Assembly (NCBI GenBank): GCA_021629085.1
Contig: JAJXRJ010000024.1
Span: forward strand, 1-33,458
DNA from: Oscillospiraceae bacterium
Lineage (GTDB): Bacteria > Bacillota > Clostridia > UMGS1810
DNA length: 33,458 nt
Direction of reading: 5' to 3'
In this document: in pieces, positions 15,863 to 23,337 of the stretch
How the letters are laid out: every line of letters starts with the position of its first letter
Numbering within the stretch: the first letter of the stretch is position 1
Notes under the pieces: generated by a model
Databases searched by the model: none
Seen by the model: the letters and a program-made list of their open reading frames with translations, nothing else
What the model was told of the DNA's origin: nothing
Position numbers and translations under genes: made by a program

Positions 15863-16708
15863 CTAGCTGTTTATTTCGTCAAATACCCGCACGTAATCTA
15901 CGGTAAAGCAGTCCGGAAGGACTGCTTTTTTTAATTCCGGGTCAGGCTCTGTGCCGCTTCCCTTCCGATAGCCCTTACATTCAGTGGTGAGCAAAATAAA
16001 CTGCTCTACCTGCGAGACAATGGCATTGGTGCGGCAGGTTTCCCTTCCATCGCAGTAAAACACATAGCCGTCCTCACTCCAGTGCACCCCAAACCGGTGA
16101 AATCCATCCGGCGTATCTTCTACTTGGTAATTCACCCGCGCGTCAATTTTCATATCACTGTCGTAGCTGCCTGCAAAATTGCCGGATGTGACCTCACCAT
16201 TGCGTTTAAAATTTTCCATAATGTCCACCTCCACTCCGCTAAATGCCGGGTTGTAAGAGGTGCCGATGGACGGCGACTGCAGCCAAAATGCCGACCACCA
16301 GCCGGGCTGTTCCTGTAATTTGCACCGCACCTCATAATAACCATACCGATGCATAAACTGTGGTTTTTGGATTTTTGCAAGCGGCCAAAAATTATTGTCA
16401 CCACAGGGGTTTGTGCCGGAAAAATCAGTGATTTTTGGCATGTCAAACGAGTTGTAGCCTGTTTGCAGCTGCGCCGACGCATACTGCCCGTCCTTTTCCA
16501 CCAGATAAATTTTTAAGTTGCTGTTTCCATCCAGCACAACGCCTTCGTCCGTATATGCTGGAAAACGTTTTCCCCAAAAATAGAGTCTGAAATTCCATTT
16601 GGTGCGGTCAAGCTCAGTGCCGTCAAATTCATCGCTCCACACCAGCTTCCATTGCTTGCCTTCCGGCAAAAGGCTGTGCGCATGATTTTTGATTTGATAC
16701 TTTTTCAT
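15863..16708 (-). CDS. GH16-family glycoside hydrolase (beta-glucanase/laminarinase-like)
   Basis: Endo-acting beta-glycanase of family GH16, 281 residues. The catalytic signature E-x-D-x-x-E appears as VEVDIMEN with Glu160, Asp162 and Glu165. LVWSDEFDG near the start and GYYEVRCKL and WWSAFWLQS in the middle are also typical of the fold. ATG 16708 follows AAGGGGGA; an alternative in-frame start at 16741 lacks a ribosome binding site. No signal peptide is seen, so it is predicted to be cytosolic and might act on imported oligosaccharides. It is transcribed divergently from an AraC regulator, its likely activator. The exact substrate (mixed-linkage glucan, laminarin, porphyran, agarose or other) cannot be read from sequence. 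Confidence 0.85.
   Translation of the reverse strand: MKKYQIKNHAHSLLPEGKQWKLVWSDEFDGTELDRTKWNFRLYFWGKRFPAYTDEGVVLDGNSNLKIYLVEKDGQYASAQLQTGYNSFDMPKITDFSGTNPCGDNNFWPLAKIQKPQFMHRYGYYEVRCKLQEQPGWWSAFWLQSPSIGTSYNPAFSGVEVDIMENFKRNGEVTSGNFAGSYDSDMKIDARVNYQVEDTPDGFHRFGVHWSEDGYVFYCDGRETCRTNAIVSQVEQFILLTTECKGYRKGSGTEPDPELKKAVLPDCFTVDYVRVFDEINS
15905..15932 (+). terminator. Terminator of nrdDG inside the GH16 coding region
   Basis: AAAGCAGTCC (15905-15914), loop GGAA (a GNRA-type tetraloop) and GGACTGCTTT (15919-15928) form a perfect ten-base stem ending in seven T (15926-15932). It starts 44 bases after the nrdG stop. The same bases encode the C-terminal KKAVLPDCF region of the GH16 protein on the other strand. 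Confidence 0.8.
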
Positions 16709-16763
16709 GTCTGCATTTCCCCCTTGTATCACATTTGACATATCGCATGCTTTCTGTTAATAT

Positions 16764-16792
16764 CGTATCATGAAACTAAGAATACAACAATA
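16764..16792 (-). promoter_or_regulatory. Possible promoter of the GH16 gene
   Basis: On the minus strand, TTGTTG followed by a 17-base spacer and TACGAT lies about 55-85 bases upstream of the GH16 start. The -10 sits in the ten-mer TGATACGATA, which also occurs upstream of the esterase gene. Coordinates are approximate and the match is moderate. Confidence 0.4.
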
Positions 16793-16842
16793 GAAAAACT
16801 GATTGTATTTTATAAAAATCTTACTTTTAGGGAGGGGATTTA

Positions 16843-17643
16843 TTGGAGTATCTTGTGCAGCCAAAGTACTTTGGATATTACCGCTCTCCGATTTATGCAG
16901 AGTGGTCACCCAAACGGATGACAACCTATTATGAACTGGAGCTCTACACGACCGGCTGCGGCACAAGCCGAATTGACGGTGCCGAAATGCCGCATGCGCC
17001 AGGAAACCTGCTCTTTGTGCGGCCCGGGCAATTGCGGCAGTCGCTGGGGCAGTTTGCATGCTACGCTGTCCACTTTTCCTGTTTAGACGCCTATCTTGCC
17101 AAAGCCTATCTTGCCCCGCTCCCAATTTGCTTTCAAGCCTACGATGCCGCCCGACTTGCGCACCTATTTGAAGCGGTGACTGAGGCCGTTTTAAGCGAAT
17201 CAGACGGCGAACACCTGTTAAGCTGCGCAAAGCTTTTAGAGCTGATTGCAACGATTCGAACATCCGCTCGACTTGGGTGCGGCGCACGCCCCTATCAGCA
17301 GCATGCACCCGCTGTATTTGACGCTTGCCGGTATATGGATTTACAGTTTTCAAAGCCAATCAAGCTTTTCGATATTGCCCGTGCTGCCAGGCTGTCCCCA
17401 AGTTATTTTCACACTGTATTTAAAGCAGTGATGCAAGAGACGCCCAGCGCCTATCTTTTACAACGGCGGCTTTTAGAAGCGAAAAAGCGTCTGCTCTCCG
17501 GCATGATGGGGATTGCGGAGATTGCGGAACAGACCGGGTTTTTAAATCAAGCGTATTTTACGCATGTGTTTAAAAAATCGGTGGGAATGACGCCGCGGGA
17601 GTTTCGAAATGCAAATGCACTGGAAAACCAGCTGCAAAAATAA
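16843..17643 (+). CDS. AraC-family transcriptional regulator
   Basis: DNA-binding regulator of 266 residues. An N-terminal cupin-like sensor region (about 1-150, with PGNLLFVRPGQLRQ) is followed by a C-terminal double helix-turn-helix domain (about 165-260, with IKLFDIARAARLSPSYFHTVFK and the classic second-helix segment FLNQAYFTHVFKKSVGMTPREFR). The start codon is TTG 16843, five bases after GGAGGGG; no in-frame ATG with a usable site is nearby. It diverges from the GH16 gene, so it probably senses a sugar and activates that gene. A kinase gene follows in the same direction after 67 bases. Confidence 0.85.
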   Translation: MEYLVQPKYFGYYRSPIYAEWSPKRMTTYYELELYTTGCGTSRIDGAEMPHAPGNLLFVRPGQLRQSLGQFACYAVHFSCLDAYLAKAYLAPLPICFQAYDAARLAHLFEAVTEAVLSESDGEHLLSCAKLLELIATIRTSARLGCGARPYQQHAPAVFDACRYMDLQFSKPIKLFDIARAARLSPSYFHTVFKAVMQETPSAYLLQRRLLEAKKRLLSGMMGIAEIAEQTGFLNQAYFTHVFKKSVGMTPREFRNANALENQLQK

Positions 17644-17710
17644 ATAAGCCTAATAAAAAAATTTACTATTTGATAGTAGTTGGAAAATTGAAATATGAAA
17701 GGAAGCAGCG

Positions 17711-18244
17711 ATGTCAAACGTAATAATAATTTGCGGCTTGAATGGTGCAGGTAAAAGCACACTGGCAAAGGCTCTTGCCAAAGAAATCAATTACCGTTTT
17801 ATTGATATTGAAGATCTGTATTTCCCAAAAGGCAACCCCGAATATATGTATTCAAATCCCCGCTCTTTTGAGGAAGTAGAGTCCATTCTTTCGAATATTA
17901 TCTTAGAAAATGACAGCTTTGTTTTGGCTTCTGTCAAAGGAAATTTCAAAGAGGACATCGTTTCTCATTTTAAGTGTGCAATTTATATAGATGTTTCGAA
18001 GGAAATAAGAATAAAGCGGGTATATGAACGGTCATATAACCAATTCGGAGAGAGGATGTGCGAGGGCGGAGATTTATATGAAAAAGAACAGGCCTTCTTT
18101 GATTTCGTCAGGTCAAGAGATGAGAATGCAGTTAAAAATTGGCTGGATACGGTATCTTGCCCGATTATCAAGGTTGACGGCACTTTGCCGGTCGCTGATA
18201 ATGTGAAATTGATTGCAGAAAAACTGCGCGCGATCAATCTTTAA
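17711..18244 (+). CDS. Small P-loop nucleoside/shikimate-kinase-like protein
   Basis: P-loop NTPase of 177 residues with Walker A GLNGAGKST near the N-terminus (residues 9-17). An IDIEDLYF segment follows, like the substrate-binding part of small kinases, with a later IKRVYERS region resembling a lid. This matches the broad AAA_33/shikimate-kinase/zeta-like group, whose members phosphorylate small molecules. No specific substrate can be assigned. The gene looks richer in A+T than its neighbours, which may indicate separate origin. ATG 17711 follows AAAGGA at seven bases. A strong terminator follows. Confidence 0.6.
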   Translation: MSNVIIICGLNGAGKSTLAKALAKEINYRFIDIEDLYFPKGNPEYMYSNPRSFEEVESILSNIILENDSFVLASVKGNFKEDIVSHFKCAIYIDVSKEIRIKRVYERSYNQFGERMCEGGDLYEKEQAFFDFVRSRDENAVKNWLDTVSCPIIKVDGTLPVADNVKLIAEKLRAINL

Positions 18245-18310
18245 TCCGTTTTCCCAAGGTTTTATAAACCTCTTACGGGAGGTATAAAAATCTTCGTCTA
18301 TATAGAGAAT

Positions 18311-18358
18311 AAAAAATCCCTCGATTGCAGTACAATTTCTGCAACCGGGGGATTTTTT
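18311..18358. terminator. Bidirectional terminator between the P-loop kinase and MATE genes
   Basis: A 20-base imperfect stem (18311-18330 with 18339-18358) is flanked by AAAAAA on the left and TTTTTT on the right. This gives a U tract in both directions, and it serves the two convergent genes. Confidence 0.85.
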
Positions 18359-18366
18359 GAATTCTT

Positions 18367-19764
18367 TTACACCTTTGTTTCCGCTTCTTCCGGCGAAAAA
18401 TCACGTGTGACCGAGCGCAGCCATTTGTTTCCGCGCTGCCGCAAAAAACAGAGCAGCGCTTTTACCGGCTCGTCAATTTTCATACAAAACAAAACCAACG
18501 GCACCGGCCACTTGAATACAAATGCGGAAACAAACGCAAGCGGGATGGCAACCAACCACAGGCTGCCAATGTCCACCCCCAGCGTAAACTTGGTATCTCC
18601 TGCACCACGCAGCGTTCCCACCATGGGGATGCTGCCCAAAGAGGAAAAAAACGAGACGAGTGCAATCACCAGCATCATTTCCCGCGCCAAAACTTTTGTG
18701 CTTTCCGGCACAGTATAAAAGTCCACTGCCACATTGCGCAAGAGTAAGACAACGCCGCTTGCCAAAAGGCCGATGCCAACGCTTAAATATTCAAACGTAT
18801 GCGCGCGCAGCTTTGCCTCTTCCAGTTCCCCCTCGCCAATGGACTTGCCGACCAGCACCGCCGCAGCGCTTGCCACACCAAAGATGACAATGGTGGAAAG
18901 CTGCTGTACAATGCTGGTGATGGAATTGGCCGCAACCGGATCGCCTGCCGCATAGTCAACGTGCCCCAAAACCGCCGCCTGTAGCGACATGCCCAGCGCC
19001 CAAATAAGCTCCACCAGTGCAACCGGCCAGCCGTGCCGAAACAGGTCCAACGCCAGCACTTTGTCAAACTTTAGCAAGTGGTGCGGTTTTATGCACAGCC
19101 GGTCATCCACAAAAAACAGATAGATGGTGATAATGGCAAATTCCAGCGTGCGCGCAACAAGCGTTGCAATCGCCGCACCGCGGATCCCCAGCGCTGGCGC
19201 GCCGAGATTCCCAAAAATGAGCACCCAGTTTAAAAACACATTGACTGCAAACGATGTCACATTAACAAGCACCGAAATTTTAACCAGCTCAACCCCACGG
19301 ATGGAACAAATGACGGTGTTTGTGATGCCAAACAGAAAATATGCATATCCAATGATGCGCAAATACTCCACACCGCTTGCAACAATTTGCGGATTATTTG
19401 AAAAAATGCGCATAATCTGTGCCGGAAACAACAGCACCGCAAGCCCCACGGCCAAAGAAACCGCAAAGGCCACTTTGATAATGACGGAGAGCACAGAACG
19501 GATGGCGCGCATATCACGCTTGCCCCAATACTGCGAAATGAGCACAGTCGCCGCGCCTGCAAGGCCAAAGGTCATCAAATTCAAAATAAAAAACGGCTGA
19601 TTTGCAAGTGACGACGCCGAAAGCAGTGTTCCAGTGTCATCCGCACGTCCAAGCATGATGGTATCCATCATGCTGGTAGAATATGCGATAAAGTTTTGCA
19701 TTGCAACCGGAATGCCAATGGCAAATATATTTTTATAAAATGACCTGTCTTTAACAACTCTCAT
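18367..19764 (-). CDS. MATE-family multidrug/cation exporter
   Basis: Integral membrane antiporter of 465 residues, the usual MATE length, with about twelve hydrophobic segments in two homologous halves. Typical features are IPVAMQNFIAYSTSMMDTIMLGR at the first helix region, LGIRGAAIATLVAR in the sixth and VGKSIGEGELEEAKLRA after the central loop. The family exports organic cations or metabolites using Na+ or H+ gradients. The C-terminal tail is charged and cytosolic. It is a single-gene unit with its own promoter at 19795-19824, and the exported substrate is unknown. Confidence 0.9.
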   Translation of the reverse strand: MRVVKDRSFYKNIFAIGIPVAMQNFIAYSTSMMDTIMLGRADDTGTLLSASSLANQPFFILNLMTFGLAGAATVLISQYWGKRDMRAIRSVLSVIIKVAFAVSLAVGLAVLLFPAQIMRIFSNNPQIVASGVEYLRIIGYAYFLFGITNTVICSIRGVELVKISVLVNVTSFAVNVFLNWVLIFGNLGAPALGIRGAAIATLVARTLEFAIITIYLFFVDDRLCIKPHHLLKFDKVLALDLFRHGWPVALVELIWALGMSLQAAVLGHVDYAAGDPVAANSITSIVQQLSTIVIFGVASAAAVLVGKSIGEGELEEAKLRAHTFEYLSVGIGLLASGVVLLLRNVAVDFYTVPESTKVLAREMMLVIALVSFFSSLGSIPMVGTLRGAGDTKFTLGVDIGSLWLVAIPLAFVSAFVFKWPVPLVLFCMKIDEPVKALLCFLRQRGNKWLRSVTRDFSPEEAETKV

Positions 19765-19794
19765 GTCAATCCCCCTTTTTAATCCAATGTTGTG

Positions 19795-19824
19795 ATTTTA
19801 ACATATCTTACCGTTTCAAGTCAA
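19795..19824 (-). promoter_or_regulatory. Promoter of the MATE gene
   Basis: On the minus strand, TTGACT (19824-19819) and TAAAAT (19800-19795) are 18 bases apart, about 30 bases before the start codon. The -35 lies directly after the terminator of the upstream esterase gene. Confidence 0.6.
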
Positions 19825-19861
19825 CAAAAAATGCCTCGCCAAACAGGGTTTGGGAGGCATT
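19825..19861 (-). terminator. Terminator of the esterase gene
   Basis: AATGCCTC (19830-19837) and GAGGCATT (19854-19861) form an outer stem around an inner CCAAAC/GTTTGG stem. Read on the minus strand it is followed by six T, immediately downstream of the esterase stop. Confidence 0.75.
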
Positions 19862-19912
19862 CATCAAACTCCAGGCAACAACGCCTTGGATTTGTGAAAC
19901 TTCAGGCAGCTG

Positions 19913-20935
19913 TCATTTTCCGCATACGCTGTGGATATACCGGTGCATCACCGGCCATGCGTCATCCGCATAAAACCGGTGCCCTTCTTTTCCCACAACC
20001 AGCGAACAGTTGCCGGGGACGCCGGATGCGGCGTACAGCGACTGGATACGCGCAAACGTCTCTTTCGCGCCGTCTATCGGGAAAATTTTATCCTTGGCGC
20101 CGTTTACCATCACCAACGGCCGCGGTGCAATGAGCCCGCCCAAATCCCCCATGTCAAAATAGGTTCGAATATTCGGAATAAAATTGCAAACACAGTGCCG
20201 GATCGGCGCAATGGACACGTCGTACGAGCACACAGAACACGATGGCATGGCAATTTTGATGCGTTCGTCCATGCAGGCCGCGTAAAATGTCGCTGTGCCG
20301 CCGCCTGAATTGCCCATGCAAAATACATTGTCAGCATCCACCTGCGGGAACTGTTCTTTTAACACGTCGATCGCCCGCATCACATCCCACACCCGCTCCC
20401 CAATGGCGGTGCGGCCTGTCAGAAGGCTGGCCATGGCAGGAATATGGCACTGCGGGCCATCGGCATTGCCGCCGCATTCGCCAAATCCGCGCTGTTCTAT
20501 GGCAAGCGCACAATAACCCTCTTTCACTGTGCGGATGGCAAAATCGCGGTCGCCGCCCGAAAGCGTATCCTGGTCTCCCTCATATCTTATCTGCCCCAGC
20601 GAAATGTGCATGCCCTTGGAGTGCCCCTGCAAGCAAATCATTACAGGCGCAGGTGCTGCTGTGCCGTTTGGAATGAGCAGGACGCATGGCACATAGTATC
20701 CAGGCTCGCTTTGGAATGTGAACCGGATTTCTGTGTGGGTATCACACTGTTTTGTCCATTCAATGGAAACGTCCAATTCTGCCGGTTCCATCTTAGGAAG
20801 GCCCAAAAGCGTTTCCAGCTTTTTTCGCGCCGTTTTCTGCCAAGCTTCAAATGGCTCGCTGCCGTCATAGCGCATAGACGGCGTTTTCTGGCGCAGCAAA
20901 TAAAGCTCACGTTCCAATGGATTTTGATTCCGCAT
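19913..20935 (-). CDS. Alpha/beta hydrolase, acetylxylan-esterase-like
   Basis: Serine hydrolase of the alpha/beta fold, 340 residues, with no signal peptide. The catalytic triad can be proposed: Ser210 in the nucleophile elbow GNSGGG, Asp282 in GAKDKIFP, and His319 in KEGHRF. The oxyanion region LQGHSKGMH and a long substrate-cap segment resemble the large dienelactone-hydrolase/acetylxylan-esterase group (similar to PF12715 or family CE7 relatives). It probably removes acetyl or other ester groups from imported glycans. ATG 20935 is preceded by GAGGAGTG; a longer frame from 21061 has no ribosome binding site. It follows the GH4 gene on the same strand, separated by a hairpin. Confidence 0.75.
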   Translation of the reverse strand: MRNQNPLERELYLLRQKTPSMRYDGSEPFEAWQKTARKKLETLLGLPKMEPAELDVSIEWTKQCDTHTEIRFTFQSEPGYYVPCVLLIPNGTAAPAPVMICLQGHSKGMHISLGQIRYEGDQDTLSGGDRDFAIRTVKEGYCALAIEQRGFGECGGNADGPQCHIPAMASLLTGRTAIGERVWDVMRAIDVLKEQFPQVDADNVFCMGNSGGGTATFYAACMDERIKIAMPSCSVCSYDVSIAPIRHCVCNFIPNIRTYFDMGDLGGLIAPRPLVMVNGAKDKIFPIDGAKETFARIQSLYAASGVPGNCSLVVGKEGHRFYADDAWPVMHRYIHSVCGK

Positions 20936-21051
20936 TCCAAACACTCCTCGCATCGCATTCGTTTTCTTGTATCGTATCACATCAAGCCAAAAAGAACTAT
21001 CGTTTTTTTGCTGTTTTTTAAAAAAAGTATTCTTTTTTTGCCCAAAACAGA

Positions 21052-21072
21052 AGGCCGGCAAATGGCCGGCCT
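21052..21072 (-). terminator. Hairpin after the GH4 gene
   Basis: AGGCCGGC (21052-21059) and GCCGGCCT (21065-21072) form a GC-rich eight-base stem just after the GH4 stop. On the minus strand the tail is TCTGTTTT, a moderate U tract. It may reduce read-through into the esterase gene. Confidence 0.5.
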
Positions 21073-21078
21073 GTTTCT

Positions 21079-22395
21079 TTAGTAGAGCACTTTAAATTCT
21101 GTCTGGTTGTGCGCTGCAATCAGATCGTCGCACATATGCACAATGTCGTCCAGCGACAGCTCCGAAGCCGTGTGAGGATCGAGCATGGCCGCATGATACA
21201 CATGCTCCCGCGATTTTTCCGCCGCCGCCGCAATGGTCAAAAGCTGCACGTTGATGTTGGTGCGGTTCATGGCCGCAAGCTGTTCAGGAAGGTTGCCCAC
21301 CCGCACCGGATTGACGCCCATGCCGTCAATAAAGCACGGCACCTCCACGCAGGCCTCGTCCGGCAGATTGCCAATGAGCCCATTGTTGATGACGTTCCCG
21401 CCCAGCTTATAGGGACGGTTGGTTGCCATTGCTTCAATGATAAAGGACGCATACTCCTCGCTTCGCGTATGGTCAATTTTCCCGCCGGCAAACAGTTCCT
21501 CTCTGCGTTTCTGCCACTTCTCAATCTGCCCAGTACAACGGCGCAGGTATTCGTCGATGGGGATGTTATACTTTTCAATCAGTTCCGGATATTTGTCTTT
21601 GATGAAAAACATGTTGTATTCCGCATTGTGCTCACTGCTTTCGGTGCAGTAATAGCCCAAACGCCGGATGTATTCAAACCGCACCATGTCGTCATGCGAT
21701 TCCGTATCGTTTTTTTCAATGGCACGCCGGCGGATTTCCGGATACAGGTCGTTGCCCGCAAGGTCTTTGATTTCCAAGAGCCACGCCATATGGTTGATGC
21801 CCGCAATTTGATAAGTATAGTCCTTCACGTCCATGTTGAGCTTTTTTAAAAGCTGGGGTGCGCAGGTTTGTACACTGTGGCACAGTCCCAGTGTTTTCAC
21901 AGAGGTGTGCCGCTGCATATATCCAGAAATCATCGCCATGGGATTGGTGTAGTTGAGCAGCCACGCGTTGGGGCACACCATTTCCATGTCCTCTGCAATT
22001 TCCCGCATCACAGGGATGGTACGCAGCGCCCGGAAAATGCCGCCAATGCCCAGCGTATCACCAATGGTCTGCTTAAGGCCATATTTCTTGGGGATTTCAA
22101 AATCAATGACCGTGCTGGGCTGATAGCCTCCCACCTGAATGGCGTTGATGACAAAATTCGCCCCGCGCAGCGCGTCTTTGCGGTTTTGCACGCCGAGGTA
22201 TTGTTCCACCTTTGCGCGGCCCTGATTGATATTTTTGTTCATGGCCGAAATCAGCAGATGGGAATCTTCCAACCGCCCGCCGTCAATGTCATAAAGTGCG
22301 ATTGTGCAGTCGTGCGTGGCATCTGATAACATAATGTCGCCCAAAACGTTTTTGGCAAACACAGTGCTTCCCGCGCCGATCATGGTAATCTTCAT
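21079..22395 (-). CDS. GH4-family glycosidase (alpha-galactosidase MelA-like)
   Basis: NAD- and Mn-dependent glycoside hydrolase of family 4, 438 residues, cytosolic. The N-terminal dinucleotide-binding motif is GAGSTVF (7-13), and NYTNP (148-152) is conserved. The metal-site cysteine motif CHSV (172-175) is characteristic of the alpha-galactosidase (MelA) and alpha-galacturonidase branch, and GINHM (199-203) supplies the second metal residue. ATG 22395 is chosen over ATG 22413 because the latter overlaps the ribosome binding site GGGAGA. It is divergent from an AraC regulator with back-to-back promoters. Alpha-galactosidase is more likely than alpha-glucosidase, but galacturonidase activity cannot be excluded, and uxuA nearby would fit a uronate role. 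Confidence 0.8.
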   Translation of the reverse strand: MKITMIGAGSTVFAKNVLGDIMLSDATHDCTIALYDIDGGRLEDSHLLISAMNKNINQGRAKVEQYLGVQNRKDALRGANFVINAIQVGGYQPSTVIDFEIPKKYGLKQTIGDTLGIGGIFRALRTIPVMREIAEDMEMVCPNAWLLNYTNPMAMISGYMQRHTSVKTLGLCHSVQTCAPQLLKKLNMDVKDYTYQIAGINHMAWLLEIKDLAGNDLYPEIRRRAIEKNDTESHDDMVRFEYIRRLGYYCTESSEHNAEYNMFFIKDKYPELIEKYNIPIDEYLRRCTGQIEKWQKRREELFAGGKIDHTRSEEYASFIIEAMATNRPYKLGGNVINNGLIGNLPDEACVEVPCFIDGMGVNPVRVGNLPEQLAAMNRTNINVQLLTIAAAAEKSREHVYHAAMLDPHTASELSLDDIVHMCDDLIAAHNQTEFKVLY

Positions 22396-22433
22396 ACGCT
22401 CTACATCTCCCATTCTTAACAGTTGTTTGCTAT

Positions 22434-22462
22434 ATCATACCATGCAAACAGATCGATTTCCA
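22434..22462 (-). promoter_or_regulatory. Promoter of the GH4 gene
   Basis: On the minus strand, TGGAAA (22462-22457) and TATGAT (22439-22434) are 17 bases apart. The weak -35 is typical of activator-dependent promoters and abuts the -35 of the divergent AraC gene. Confidence 0.5.
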
Positions 22463-22495
22463 TTGCATAATGTACCAATTCCATGTTATAATGTA
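22463..22495 (+). promoter_or_regulatory. AraC-gene promoter with two direct repeats ATAATGTA
   Basis: -35 TTGCAT (22463-22468) and -10 TATAAT (22487-22492) have an 18-base spacer. The octamer ATAATGTA occurs at 22467-22474 and 22488-22495, exactly 21 bases apart (two helical turns), overlapping both promoter elements. This arrangement fits binding half-sites of an AraC-family protein, probably for autoregulation. Confidence 0.55.
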
Positions 22496-22516
22496 ACTAT
22501 ATAAGGAGGCGCCGTT

Positions 22517-23272
22517 ATGCCGGAAGAGCTGTTTGGAAATGGAAATTTTAAAGATTTAAACCCGCTTACGCTGGGCAGCCAACGGTGTGAGCCGGGGCAT
22601 AAATTCGGGCCGCATATCCGCGACTACTATCTCATTCACTATGTGGTAACCGGCAAAGGGATATTTATTACCGAGCACGGAGAATATCGGGTGGGAAAGG
22701 GTGAAATTTTTCTCATCCGCCCTGGAGAAATTACCACCTATATCGCAGACATGTCTGACCCGTGGCACTATATTTGGATTGGGTTTGACGGCGCGCTCGC
22801 CAAAAAACTGGATACAGTTTCCCCGCCGGTGACAAAGGTTTTGGGCAATGTGTTTGGCGAAATGCTGGAAGTACGCCTTCTGGAAAACACCCGTGCAGAA
22901 TTTCTGGCATCCAAGCTGTTTTTGCTGTTTTCCCAACTGTTTGAAGGGGAACCCAGGCGCGGCGACTATGTGGAAGAGGTGGCGGGCTACATCAACGCCA
23001 ACTACATGAACCGTCTGCTCATTGACGAGATCGCCGACATGGTGAAGCTTGACCGGCGGTATTTGAGCAGGCTGTTTAAAGCGCGGCGGGGCGTTACGCT
23101 CAAGCAATATATCACGGATGTGAAAATGAAAAAGGCGGCCGCCCTGCTGCCGCAATATTCCGTCTCACAGGTGGCCGCCATGGTTGGCTATGACGATGTG
23201 TTCAATTTTTCCAAAATGTTTAAAAAGCACTTTGGCGTATCCCCATCGGCATACCATGTCCCAAATGGATAA
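22517..23272 (+). CDS. AraC-family transcriptional regulator
   Basis: Regulator of 251 residues with an N-terminal cupin sensor domain (about 25-110; LIHYVVTGKG, GEIFLIRPGE, WHYIWIGFDG are the usual AraC_binding landmarks). The C-terminal HTH pair (about 155-250) carries LLIDEIADMVKLDRRYLSRLFK and VAAMVGYDDVFNFSKMFKKHFG. This is the classic layout of sugar-responsive regulators such as MsmR or RafR, which control alpha-galactoside genes and so match the divergent GH4 enzyme. ATG 22517 follows AAGGAGG. Direct repeats in its own promoter are likely binding sites. Confidence 0.9.
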   Translation: MPEELFGNGNFKDLNPLTLGSQRCEPGHKFGPHIRDYYLIHYVVTGKGIFITEHGEYRVGKGEIFLIRPGEITTYIADMSDPWHYIWIGFDGALAKKLDTVSPPVTKVLGNVFGEMLEVRLLENTRAEFLASKLFLLFSQLFEGEPRRGDYVEEVAGYINANYMNRLLIDEIADMVKLDRRYLSRLFKARRGVTLKQYITDVKMKKAAALLPQYSVSQVAAMVGYDDVFNFSKMFKKHFGVSPSAYHVPNG

Positions 23273-23305
23273 ACCCTGGCGCGTTGGCCCTTATTGTCCA
23301 ATGAA

Positions 23306-23330
23306 AAAGCGGCGCTTTTTGCGCCGCTTT
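23306..23330. terminator. Bidirectional terminator between the AraC gene and gpmI
   Basis: AAAGCGGCGC (23306-23315), a five-T loop and GCGCCGCTTT (23321-23330) form a perfect ten-base stem. A-rich sequence on the left and T-rich sequence on the right give U tracts both ways, serving two convergent transcripts. Confidence 0.85.
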
Positions 23331-23337
23331 CATGATT

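Noticed and set aside
16757..17359. A 200-codon open frame on the minus strand opposite the AraC gene
   Set aside because: It is antisense to a clear AraC-family gene, has no recognisable motif or ribosome binding site, and has an arginine-rich composition typical of shadow frames.
17670..17699. Possible promoter TTGATA-18-TATGAA ahead of the P-loop kinase
   Set aside because: Its transcription start would fall after the ribosome binding site, so the mRNA could not be translated normally.
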